Positions 17,549 through 24,314 of a stretch of 64,000 nucleotides of DNA are shown here, piece by piece. Position 1 is the first letter of the stretch. Every line of letters starts with the position of its first letter. This DNA comes from Devosia equisanguinis. GTDB taxonomy: Bacteria; Pseudomonadota; Alphaproteobacteria; Rhizobiales; Devosiaceae. Where the stretch lies: the NCBI RefSeq assembly GCF_900631955.1, contig NZ_UZWD01000025.1, forward strand, positions 1-64,000, written 5' to 3'. The notes beneath the pieces were generated by a model. The model saw only the letters and a program-made list of their open reading frames with translations. It ran no database searches and was not told the DNA's origin. The translations under genes and the position numbers were made by a program.

Positions 17549-17857
17549 TCAGTAACCGCCGCGCGAAGGCGCATTATAGGTCGGCTTGGGCGAATAGCTG
17601 TTCGAACAATTGTTGTTCCAGCTGAGATAGCGGCCCGACACCCAGCCCCAGCGGCCATTCCACTGCACGCGATACCAGCCGTTTTCGACGGTGTCGGTTT
17701 CGACGCGGGTGCAGGCATAGATGCTGCCCAGCTTGGCATAATAGGTGCCCGGGCCATCGCGGAAATTGACCGAGCCGGTGGTCCAGGCCGGGGCCGCCAT
17801 GGCGGCGGTGGTGGTGGCGGCGATGACGGCAGCGGTCACAAGCAGTTTCTTGAACAT
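17549..17857 (-). CDS. Exported SH3-like domain protein (paralogue 1)
   Basis: 102 aa: signal peptide (residues 1-22, ending AAMAA), then one bacterial SH3-like (SH3b) domain: WTTGSVNFRDGPGT, AKLGSIYACT, GWYRVQWNGRWGWVSGRYLS. Such domains bind peptidoglycan or proteins in the periplasm. The C-terminal tail is Asn/Ser/Pro-rich. It is clearly paralogous to 21267-21563. The ATG at 17857 is set by the signal peptide. Candidate Crp-type site 2 lies 80 bp upstream, between this gene and the divergent regulator. Confidence 0.85.
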   Translation of the reverse strand: MFKKLLVTAAVIAATTTAAMAAPAWTTGSVNFRDGPGTYYAKLGSIYACTRVETDTVENGWYRVQWNGRWGWVSGRYLSWNNNCSNSYSPKPTYNAPSRGGY

Positions 17858-17936
17858 GGTGCAGATCCTTTTGTCTCTCCGGTCTCGCCCTGTGCGATCC
17901 GTTGGCAAGCAGAGTGGCGCACTCGACCGGCAGACG

Positions 17937-17954
17937 CTGTCCCGCAGGGAACAG
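17937..17954. promoter_or_regulatory. 18-bp palindrome, candidate Crp-type operator (site 2)
   Basis: CTGTCCCGC-AGGGAACAG, 17 bp upstream of the Crp/Fnr-type start codon (17971) and 80 bp upstream of the divergent SH3 gene. Its position over the regulator's own leader suggests autoregulation, probably repression, with activation of the divergent gene possible. Confidence 0.6.
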
Positions 17955-17970
17955 GGCTTTGGGGGCTCAG

Positions 17971-18675
17971 ATGAGCGCGATCCGGTCCGGCGCGGTGTTC
18001 TGGCGATCGTTCGCGATCTTCGAGGGGTTGGCGGCAGAGCCGATTGCCATGCTCGATGCCATGGCCATCCCACGGCGCTGGATGGCGGGGGAAACCCTGT
18101 TCCAGCGTGGCGATGAGGGTGACTATGTTATCCTCGTGCATCAGGGGCGCATCAAGTTGTCGCTGCTGACCGCCAATGGGCGCGAGCTGACGCTGCGCTA
18201 TGCCGAGCCAGGCGATATTCTGGGCGAATTGTCACTGCTCGATGGGCAGGCGCGTTCGGCCGATGCGACGGCGGCAGAGGCGGGGGAGGGACTGGTCCTG
18301 CGGCGGGCCGATTTCGAGCGGCTGCAGGCGCGGTTTCCCGATATTGCCGGGGCGATGATCCGCTATCTTGCCGGGCGCTTGCGCGACACAACCGAGCAGC
18401 TGGAATCGATCGCCATGTTTGAGATCGAGGCGCGGCTGGCCCGCTTTCTGTTGCTGACGCTACGACAATATTTCGAGGACGATATTCCCGAGACGCCGCA
18501 ATTGCGGTTGGCATTGAACCAGTCGGAACTGGCGGCAATGCTGGGCGCCAGCCGGCCAAAGGTGAACAAGGCCATCCAGGCGCTTGAGGCTGCAAGGGCA
18601 ATCAGCCGCAATGGCGATGTGCTCAGCTGCGACCTCGAACGGCTGATGTTGATCGCCGATCCGGCCCTGCAATGA
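17971..18675 (+). CDS. Crp/Fnr-family regulator, cAMP-type
   Basis: 234 aa. The cyclic-nucleotide-binding domain (residues 10-125) has the phosphate-binding cassette GELSLLDGQARSADATA, with the Glu and Arg-Ser that hold a cyclic nucleotide in Crp. A long dimer helix follows, then the winged HTH (residues 165-230, LNQSELAAMLGASRPKVNKAI). There are no Fnr-type N-terminal Cys clusters, so oxygen sensing is unlikely. The ATG at 17971 follows GGGGG; an upstream in-frame ATG would place the start before the palindrome. Its TGA overlaps the ATG of the adenylate cyclase, so effector synthesis and sensing are coupled in translation. CTGTTCC-N4-GGAACAG palindromes nearby are its likely sites. Confidence 0.88.
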   Translation: MSAIRSGAVFWRSFAIFEGLAAEPIAMLDAMAIPRRWMAGETLFQRGDEGDYVILVHQGRIKLSLLTANGRELTLRYAEPGDILGELSLLDGQARSADATAAEAGEGLVLRRADFERLQARFPDIAGAMIRYLAGRLRDTTEQLESIAMFEIEARLARFLLLTLRQYFEDDIPETPQLRLALNQSELAAMLGASRPKVNKAIQALEAARAISRNGDVLSCDLERLMLIADPALQ

Positions 18676-20792
18676 GACGCGACTGGCGCCGCGCATTGCC
18701 GCTGGGTGTGGCGCTGTCCATGGCGATTGCCGGTGCAGGGCTGGTGTCCATGTTGCCGGAGCCGTGGGCGTTCTGGCGCGAACCGATGCTGGACCGGCTG
18801 GTGCTGCTGATGCCTGCAGCTGAAACCGGCGCGGTGGCGGTGGTCGATATTGCCTCGGCCAGACGCGATGGTTGGGATCGTCAGGATACGCAACGACTGG
18901 TGGCGGCGATTGCCGAGGCCGGGCCTTCGGTTGTGGCGCTCGATATCGTGCTCAGCGCCGATTGCCGCATGTCCGCTCAGAACACGGCACTGGCGACGGC
19001 GCTGGGGCGCGTGCCGGCGACGCTGGGCATTCTGCTCTCTGGCGATGATCGAGGGGTGCCTCGGCCGACGCCGACTATCGCCGCGACCGAGGGCCTGGCC
19101 CTGCCCGATATCTGGGTGGCGGCGGGGGCAGAACATGCCTGTGCCCAGTTCGAAGCGGCGGCCACGGGCAGTGGCGTGGCCTCGCTTGCCGGGGGGAGCG
19201 ATGGCGTGGTCCGCGCGATCCCGGCTTTGGCGGTTGCGGGGGAACGGGCCTATCCGGGGCTCGCTGTCGATGCGGTGCGGCTGCATCAGAAGCTGGGGAC
19301 CATCATTCTATCGGGTGATCCGGCGAAGATGCGGCTGGGGCCGTTGCAGCTGACGATCGGGCCAGCTGCCAGCCTGCGCTTTCGCCCGAGCACGGACGAA
19401 ACGCAGATGGCCCGTACCGTCATCGCCGATGCGGTGATGTCGGGCGGCGCGGCGCGGACATTTCTTGCGGGAAAGATCGTTTTCGTCGGCGACAGTGCGC
19501 CCGAAGCTGGGGCGTTGCGGGCGACGGCGCAAAGCCCGCTTTATCCATCGGTGCAGATCCATGCTGATCTGGCAGAGGGTATGCTGGCCGGTCGGCTACC
19601 GCTCCGACCGGTATGGGCGCCTTTTATCGAGGGTGGCGCCGGCGTGGCGTTGGGACTGGTTGCCAGTGTCGCCGGAGCCCTGCTAGCGCCGGTGCTGGCG
19701 GGATTGATCGGGCTTGCACTGGTGATCGCCTGGATCGGGGGGGCCGTCGTCACCGCGATATTGGCCGAAGTGCTGCTCGATCCGGTCGGGGTGCCGGCGG
19801 TGGTCACGATGGCGGGCCTGGCGGCAATGATCCTGCAGGCGGCGCGGACTCGGCGGGCTGAGATCGCCTTGCGGCGGCGCATCGGGCAATTGCTGCCGCC
19901 CGACGTGGTGTCGCGTTTCGTGCGCGAGCCAAGCCTGATGCGGCTGGAGGGCGAGGAGCGGGTGGTGACGGCGCTTTTCACCGATGTCGAGGGATTCACA
20001 CAGACGATTTCGGGCATCGAGCCAAAACTGTTCGTGCGGGTGCTCGACGCCTATTTCACCGGCATGACACAGATTGTTCTGGCGCATGGCGGCATGATCG
20101 ACAAGCTGGTGGGAGATGCGGTGCATGCGCTGTTCAACGCGCCGGCGGATCTGCCTGATCATGTCGACAAGGCCGTGGCCTGCGCGCTGCAATTGCACGA
20201 ATTCGCCGAAGCCTTTCGGCAGCGGCCGGAAATGGTCGATATTCGCTTCGGGCGGACACGGATTGGCATCGAAACCGGCAGCGCCATCCTCGGCGATGTG
20301 GGAGCGGCGGATAAAATCGACTACACGGCCCATGGCGCCGCCATCAATCTGGCGGCGCGGCTGGAACAGGCCAATAAGCAATTGGGCACAAGCATCTGCA
20401 TCGGCCCGCAAGCGGCACAGCTGACGCAGATGCCTTTGCGGGCGCTGGGGGAAATCGAGGTGCGCAGTTTCGGAATGGTCGAGGTGTTTACCCCGATCGG
20501 GCATCTAGCGCGCCACCCTGACAAGGGCGAAGGCCTCGTCGATGCGACCCTGACCCCAGGTGACGACTTCGCCCGGCGGTGCGCCGACAGCTGCAAACTC
20601 GACGCCTTCGCCAGCATTGAGGGTGCGCGAAATGCCGGCACCAGTAACCTCGACGCTGCCGCGATCGACGAAGACGGAGAATTTCCCGCGAGTCGGGCCG
20701 GCGAAGAAGCGGGTGCCGCGCACACCGATCTGCCCGAAGGCAGTCTTGATGGTCATGTCCAGCTTGGGCAGGTCCTCGGGACGGTCGAATAG
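18672..20792 (+). CDS. CHASE2-domain class III adenylate/guanylate cyclase
   Basis: 706 aa as read to the first stop. One TM helix (about 8-30), a periplasmic CHASE2 sensor (about 40-300), three TM helices (about 315-395), then a cytoplasmic class III cyclase domain (about 430-605). Metal-binding Asp lie in FTDVEGF and KLVGDAVHALF; the Asn and Arg of catalysis lie in AAINLAARLE; DYTAHG is typical. It looks catalytically intact. The final 95 codons run antisense across the FecR-like gene and look like no known domain, so the original stop may have been lost or the tail is an overlap relic. It is coupled by ATGA overlap to the Crp-type regulator. It probably makes cAMP in response to a periplasmic signal. 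Confidence 0.88.
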   Translation: MRRDWRRALPLGVALSMAIAGAGLVSMLPEPWAFWREPMLDRLVLLMPAAETGAVAVVDIASARRDGWDRQDTQRLVAAIAEAGPSVVALDIVLSADCRMSAQNTALATALGRVPATLGILLSGDDRGVPRPTPTIAATEGLALPDIWVAAGAEHACAQFEAAATGSGVASLAGGSDGVVRAIPALAVAGERAYPGLAVDAVRLHQKLGTIILSGDPAKMRLGPLQLTIGPAASLRFRPSTDETQMARTVIADAVMSGGAARTFLAGKIVFVGDSAPEAGALRATAQSPLYPSVQIHADLAEGMLAGRLPLRPVWAPFIEGGAGVALGLVASVAGALLAPVLAGLIGLALVIAWIGGAVVTAILAEVLLDPVGVPAVVTMAGLAAMILQAARTRRAEIALRRRIGQLLPPDVVSRFVREPSLMRLEGEERVVTALFTDVEGFTQTISGIEPKLFVRVLDAYFTGMTQIVLAHGGMIDKLVGDAVHALFNAPADLPDHVDKAVACALQLHEFAEAFRQRPEMVDIRFGRTRIGIETGSAILGDVGAADKIDYTAHGAAINLAARLEQANKQLGTSICIGPQAAQLTQMPLRALGEIEVRSFGMVEVFTPIGHLARHPDKGEGLVDATLTPGDDFARRCADSCKLDAFASIEGARNAGTSNLDAAAIDEDGEFPASRAGEEAGAAHTDLPEGSLDGHVQLGQVLGTVE

Positions 20793-21167
20793 CATGGCGC
20801 CACCGATCGACATCTCGCCGCCCTGATCGACGATGAATTGCTCGATGATCAACTGGCTATCGGCACCGAGATTGATGCGGGTCTTGTCGGCCAGGAGCAG
20901 GGCAGCAAAGCCGTTTTCGCGTGTGGTGACATTGTCGTCGAGCATCAGCACGTCATCGACGAGCAGGTCGCGGCTTGCTGCATCGCGCTCGATGGCGACC
21001 GGCCCGTCAATGCTGACGGCCTTGCCGACGGGGACGGCAGCGAAGGCCCGCCGGCCAACGAGGCCCGCGGCGCCTACTGCCAGTAGCCACAGAGCCTGGC
21101 GTCTGTCCAAGGGCAGGAAGTTGTTGTCGCGCACGTGCCAAATCCCCGGTGATTTTCTATGTGCCAT
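20505..21167 (-). CDS. FecR-like exported protein
   Basis: 220 aa from the ATG at 21167; a later start is possible. The N-terminus has RRQALWLLAVGAAGLVG, a twin-arginine-type signal, then a FecR-family beta domain: ENGFAALLLADKTRINLGADSQL, IKTAFGQIGVRGTRFFAG, FVDRGSVEVTGAG, LNAGEGVEF. Stand-alone FecR domains of this kind occur beside CHASE2 cyclases; they are not the TonB-linked FecR anti-sigma regulator. The last 288 nt overlap the 3' end of the cyclase gene on the opposite strand. The palindrome at 21190-21213 lies 23 bp upstream of the start, in the divergent region shared with the SH3 gene at 21267. Confidence 0.8.
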   Translation of the reverse strand: MAHRKSPGIWHVRDNNFLPLDRRQALWLLAVGAAGLVGRRAFAAVPVGKAVSIDGPVAIERDAASRDLLVDDVLMLDDNVTTRENGFAALLLADKTRINLGADSQLIIEQFIVDQGGEMSIGGAMLFDRPEDLPKLDMTIKTAFGQIGVRGTRFFAGPTRGKFSVFVDRGSVEVTGAGISRTLNAGEGVEFAAVGAPPGEVVTWGQGRIDEAFALVRVAR

Positions 21168-21189
21168 CACAGCGCGCGCGAGCGCTCCA

Positions 21190-21213
21190 GTCATCGAACA
21201 GACGTTCGATGAC
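21190..21213. promoter_or_regulatory. 24-bp perfect palindrome TCATCGAAC-N4-GTTCGATGA
   Basis: Ten-bp perfect arms (21190-21199 with 21204-21213) in the divergent region between the FecR-like gene (start 21167) and the SH3 gene (start 21267). Same core as at 17433-17454. It could control both directions. Confidence 0.65.
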
Positions 21214-21266
21214 ACGCGGCATGAGGCAACTAAGGTCGGGATAACATCCATCGGGGGGATTATCCC

Positions 21267-21563
21267 ATGTTCAAGACTTTCGTCCTTGCCGCAGCCCTCA
21301 CGCTGTCCGGCACCGCTTTGGCTTCGGCCGCCTGGACCACCGGCTCGGTCAATTTCCGCGACGGTCCGGGCACCAATTACGCCAAGCTCGGCACCATTGC
21401 GCGCTGCGTGCAGGTCGAAATCACCGACCAGCAATATGGTTGGTATCGCATTTCCTGGAATGGTCGTTGGGGCTGGGTTTCGGGGCGCTATATCAGTGCG
21501 GATGCCGACTATTGCGGTTCGAATAATTCCGGCGGCGTCTATCGCAAGCCCTCGGGGTATTAA
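21267..21563 (+). CDS. Exported SH3-like domain protein (paralogue 2)
   Basis: 98 aa: signal peptide (residues 1-21, ending LASAA), one SH3b domain (WTTGSVNFRDGPGTNYAKLG, GWYRISWNGRWGWVSGRYIS) and a short Ser/Gly tail. It shares most of the domain with 17549-17857 but has a different upstream operator type (palindrome 54 bp upstream). First gene of a plus-strand unit of three exported proteins (SH3, DUF4431, Sel1) with gaps of 13 and 35 nt. Confidence 0.87.
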   Translation: MFKTFVLAAALTLSGTALASAAWTTGSVNFRDGPGTNYAKLGTIARCVQVEITDQQYGWYRISWNGRWGWVSGRYISADADYCGSNNSGGVYRKPSGY

Positions 21564-21576
21564 GCTGGTGGCGGCG

Positions 21577-21939
21577 ATGCGGTTCCATGGCGTGGTGATC
21601 GGCGCCACGATGGCCGTTTTGGCTGGGGCGCCGACACAGGGGCAGGAGCAATGCCTCGCCGCCGACGCTCCCGCCACGCTGACGGGTTTCCTGGTGACCG
21701 GCATTTTTCCCGGACCGCCTGAATTTGGCAGCGTGCAGAAGGGCGACGCGCCCTACGAGGCGCAGTTCCTTTACATGCTCGAGCCGGTCTGCACCGGTGC
21801 AGTCGGGCCGCTGCAAATTGTGCAGCTTGCCTGTGCCGACACGCCGCTTGCGGCAGGTGAGGCGATTGCGGTCAGTGGGACGCTGTTCGAGGCCCATACC
21901 GGCTATCACCGGGCGCCGCTGCTGCTCGCCTGCGACTGA
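21577..21939 (+). CDS. DUF4431-type exported protein
   Basis: 120 aa with an N-terminal signal peptide (about 22 residues, ending TQGQE). The mature domain has the DUF4431 look: ATLTGFLVTGIFPGPPEF near the start, LEPVCTG and a closing VSGTLFEAHTGYHRAPLLL. The FPGPP motif is typical; its function is unknown (periplasmic). The ATG at 21577 is 13 nt after the SH3 stop; an in-frame GTG at 21568 is an alternative. Confidence 0.75.
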   Translation: MRFHGVVIGATMAVLAGAPTQGQEQCLAADAPATLTGFLVTGIFPGPPEFGSVQKGDAPYEAQFLYMLEPVCTGAVGPLQIVQLACADTPLAAGEAIAVSGTLFEAHTGYHRAPLLLACD

Positions 21940-21974
21940 GCTCTCACCAGACCTGACGGCAAAGGGGATTTTCC

Positions 21975-22967
21975 GTGGTTTTGAACCGCATTCTCGCTGC
22001 GACTTCGATGCTGGCTTTGGCATGGGCGCTGAGTGGACCCGCGCTGGCCGAGGATGCGGCCCAGACATGTGATGCACTGGCGGCCAGTGCCTTTGACCAG
22101 ACGCGACCGGACGGGGTTCCCGGCGTGCCCTTCGACGCCATCGATGTCGCGGCGGCGCAAGAGGCGTGTCTCGCGGCTCTGGCGGAAGCGCCGTCGCCCC
22201 GCATTGCCTTTCAGCTTGGTCGCGCCTTTCATCGGGCCGGCGCCTTGGACGATGCCATCGGCTACTACCTGCAGGCCGTTGACGCGGGCCATGCCGAGGC
22301 CATGGTCGGTCTCGCCGAGGCTGGCCGCCAGAAGAGCGCCGAGGAAAGTGCCGCGCTGACCGAAGCGGCCAGTGCGGCTGGCAGCGTGATCGGACGCTAT
22401 AATCTGGCGGTGCTGAAACGCGACGGCGACGGGCTGACGCAGGATATCGCCGGCGCCATTGCACTGTTCGAAGCCTCGGCCGCGGCAGGCGATGCGGAGG
22501 CAGCCTATAATCTCGGTGTGCTTTATGATGAGGGCGAGCTGGTGCTGCGCGACGTCGGCAAGGCGCGGCAATTCTATGAGGCGGCGGTGGCCGACGGGCA
22601 TAGCTTCGCCCGCGTCAATCTGGGCTACCTGCTGCTCGAGGGCGAGCCGGACGAGCAGGCGCGCGCAGAGGCGCTGGCGCTGTTTCGACTGGCTGCCGAA
22701 GAGGATGGCGACATCAATGCCGGGTTGCAACTGGGGCTGATGCTGCAGGACGGTAGCGCGGCAGAGCAGGCGGAAAGCGAGACGCTGGTTCTGGCGGCGT
22801 TGCGCGACCGGGATTTCGAGCTCGGCCGTTTCTTGCAGCAGAGTGAAACCGGCATCAGCCAAAGCAATGTCAAAGCCATTCAGGGTGAGCTGGGGGTACC
22901 GGCAAGTGGCGTGGTCGATGCCGCAACGCTCGAGGCTCTGCGCCGCTATTTTGACCATATGCCTTAA
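21975..22967 (+). CDS. Exported Sel1-repeat protein with C-terminal peptidoglycan-binding-like segment
   Basis: 330 aa from a GTG start (AAAGGGGA upstream). Signal peptide of about 26 residues (ending PALAE). Residues 70-275 hold five or six Sel1-like (SLR/TPR) units, e.g. AEAAYNLGVLYDEGELVLRD and GHSFARVNLGYLLLEGEPD. The last 45 residues (SNVKAIQGELGVPASGVVDAATLEAL) resemble a PG_binding_1 domain with the usual GV-D-AAT-L pattern. A periplasmic scaffold at the cell wall is likely. Third gene of the SH3-DUF4431 unit, convergent with another Sel1 protein. Confidence 0.82.
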   Translation: MVLNRILAATSMLALAWALSGPALAEDAAQTCDALAASAFDQTRPDGVPGVPFDAIDVAAAQEACLAALAEAPSPRIAFQLGRAFHRAGALDDAIGYYLQAVDAGHAEAMVGLAEAGRQKSAEESAALTEAASAAGSVIGRYNLAVLKRDGDGLTQDIAGAIALFEASAAAGDAEAAYNLGVLYDEGELVLRDVGKARQFYEAAVADGHSFARVNLGYLLLEGEPDEQARAEALALFRLAAEEDGDINAGLQLGLMLQDGSAAEQAESETLVLAALRDRDFELGRFLQQSETGISQSNVKAIQGELGVPASGVVDAATLEALRRYFDHMP

Positions 22968-22977
22968 GAGGTGGAGA

Positions 22978-22997
22978 GGGGCGCCGTTGAGCGCCCC
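22978..22997. terminator. Bidirectional hairpin between convergent Sel1 genes
   Basis: GGGGCGC-CGTTGA-GCGCCCC between the stops at 22967 (+) and 23017 (-). The flanking sequence is only moderately T-rich. Confidence 0.5.
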
Positions 22998-23016
22998 CTT
23001 GTGGCATGTTTAGGAA

Positions 23017-23913
23017 TCAAGAACTGGATACAATAAGGCTCAGCAATTGCTGGGCTTTTTCATCGCCCATATCTGCGGCCCGTTCGAGCAGTTGGCCCGC
23101 CTTTGCCAGGTCCTGCGCTACGCCTTCGCCGCGCACATAGAGCATTGCGAGGCTAGTGAGCGAGGCGCGGTTGCCCAGGGCGATAGCGGTTTCGTGCAAC
23201 TCGGCAGCCTTGGCCTTGTCGACTGGGCCACCAATGCCGGTTTCGGCATAAAGGGCCAGTTCATGCGCACCGGACGCATCGCCCAGATGAACTGCGAGAC
23301 GCAGCAGGCGAGCCGATTCCATATCGCTTTGGTCCACCCCGATACCATCGAAATAGAGCTTGCCGAGCGTCGTCGCCGCCGGGCCGAAACCTGAATCGGC
23401 GGCCAGTTGCAGGAATTCGACTGCCAGAGCAGGGTCCTGCGCCACGCCGGTGCCATTGAGAAGGCTGATGGCGAGGCCCTGAAGGGCAGGGATGAATCCG
23501 GCTTCACCCGATTTGGCCAGCAACTGGGCACCATATTCGGGCTGCAACGGACCGGCTTCGCCGTTGGAATAGAGAATGCCGGCAATGTATTGGCCGAGGG
23601 GGATGCCTTCGGCTGCGGCGCGATTGGCATAGTAGAAGGCGTCTTCGAAAGCGCCGGCCGCGTAATAGGCCCGGGCCATCCAGGCATTGAGACGATAGTC
23701 GTTGTCACCGGTACCAAGGGCCGCCCAGCAGGTCTCGATGGCCCGGTGTGGGTCGATCATCTCCACGGCCTTGCCGGTGGTTTCAAAGCCGGGCTCGAAG
23801 GGGCTCGCGGCCTCGAGAGCGCAGGCGGTTTCGGCCGTGTTGAATTCGCCGGCATGGGATGAGCCGGCAAGAGCCAAAGCGATGGCCAGGCTGGCGAGGG
23901 TGCGGGTGAACAT
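23017..23913 (-). CDS. Exported Sel1-repeat protein
   Basis: 298 aa with signal peptide (SLAIALALAGSSHAGE, cleavage near 22). Residues 60-290 carry six Sel1/TPR-like units, e.g. IPLGQYIAGILYSNGEAG, PALAVEFLQLAADSGFGPAA and ASLTSLAMLYVRGEGVAQDL. The N-terminal region (AETACALEAASPFEPGF ... MIDPHRAIETC) matches the plan of the plus-strand Sel1 protein (two Cys, a dozen residues after PFEPG-type sequence), so the two convergent genes may be diverged paralogues; only one has the peptidoglycan-binding tail. Confidence 0.82.
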   Translation of the reverse strand: MFTRTLASLAIALALAGSSHAGEFNTAETACALEAASPFEPGFETTGKAVEMIDPHRAIETCWAALGTGDNDYRLNAWMARAYYAAGAFEDAFYYANRAAAEGIPLGQYIAGILYSNGEAGPLQPEYGAQLLAKSGEAGFIPALQGLAISLLNGTGVAQDPALAVEFLQLAADSGFGPAATTLGKLYFDGIGVDQSDMESARLLRLAVHLGDASGAHELALYAETGIGGPVDKAKAAELHETAIALGNRASLTSLAMLYVRGEGVAQDLAKAGQLLERAADMGDEKAQQLLSLIVSSS

Positions 23914-23942
23914 GTTGGAGCCTCCGATCTCTATGGTGCGGT

Positions 23943-24137
23943 TCAGGCGAAAGCGCTCTGCGCCGGAGCGCGGTGGCGGATGGGCAGATCGGCACTGCCG
24001 CGCAGGATCTTGGCGTCATCCTGACGATCGGCGGTATGGGCAGGGACCTTGGCGCTGATGGCGTCAGGGTCGGGCAGATTGGCGAAGGCGGGGTATGACA
24101 GCGCGAGAACGAAGAGGGTGATGGCGAAGCGGATCAT
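23943..24137 (-). CDS. Exported 64-residue peptide, unknown
   Basis: 64 aa: signal peptide (MIRFAITLFVLALSYPAFA, cleavage near 19), then a hydrophilic 45-residue mature part without Cys. The ATG at 24137 is preceded by GGAGG-like CAGGAGGCTC (minus strand), a strong ribosome site. It is followed 29 nt later by the Sel1 gene, so they may form one unit. Candidate Crp-type site 3 is 62 bp upstream. No family recognised; too short for certainty. Confidence 0.6.
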   Translation of the reverse strand: MIRFAITLFVLALSYPAFANLPDPDAISAKVPAHTADRQDDAKILRGSADLPIRHRAPAQSAFA

Positions 24138-24198
24138 GTGAGCCTCCTGGGCGGCGGGGTTTGGATGCACCCTTTCTAGGAGAGGCCGTGGGATGGCG

Positions 24199-24216
24199 CT
24201 GTTCCGCACGGAACAG
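24199..24216. promoter_or_regulatory. 18-bp perfect palindrome CTGTTCC-N4-GGAACAG (site 3)
   Basis: Perfect 8-bp arms (CTGTTCCG/CGGAACAG) around 2 bp. It lies 62 bp upstream of the 64-aa exported peptide gene and 99 bp upstream of the LuxR-type gene. Best-conserved member of the three-site family. Confidence 0.62.
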
Positions 24217-24314
24217 CTGCGCATGCGGGAGCTGAGTAGGAAAGTTGCAGTGGCTGGCGATTGACAGAAGCGCCTCCGCCCCACACTTTCCCAAGTCATA
24301 GACGGGACCGGACG

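Noticed and set aside
20833..21260. Upstream part of a plus-strand frame that ends in the DUF4431 gene
   Set aside because: It runs antisense to the FecR-like gene and has no signal peptide; the gene proper starts at 21577.
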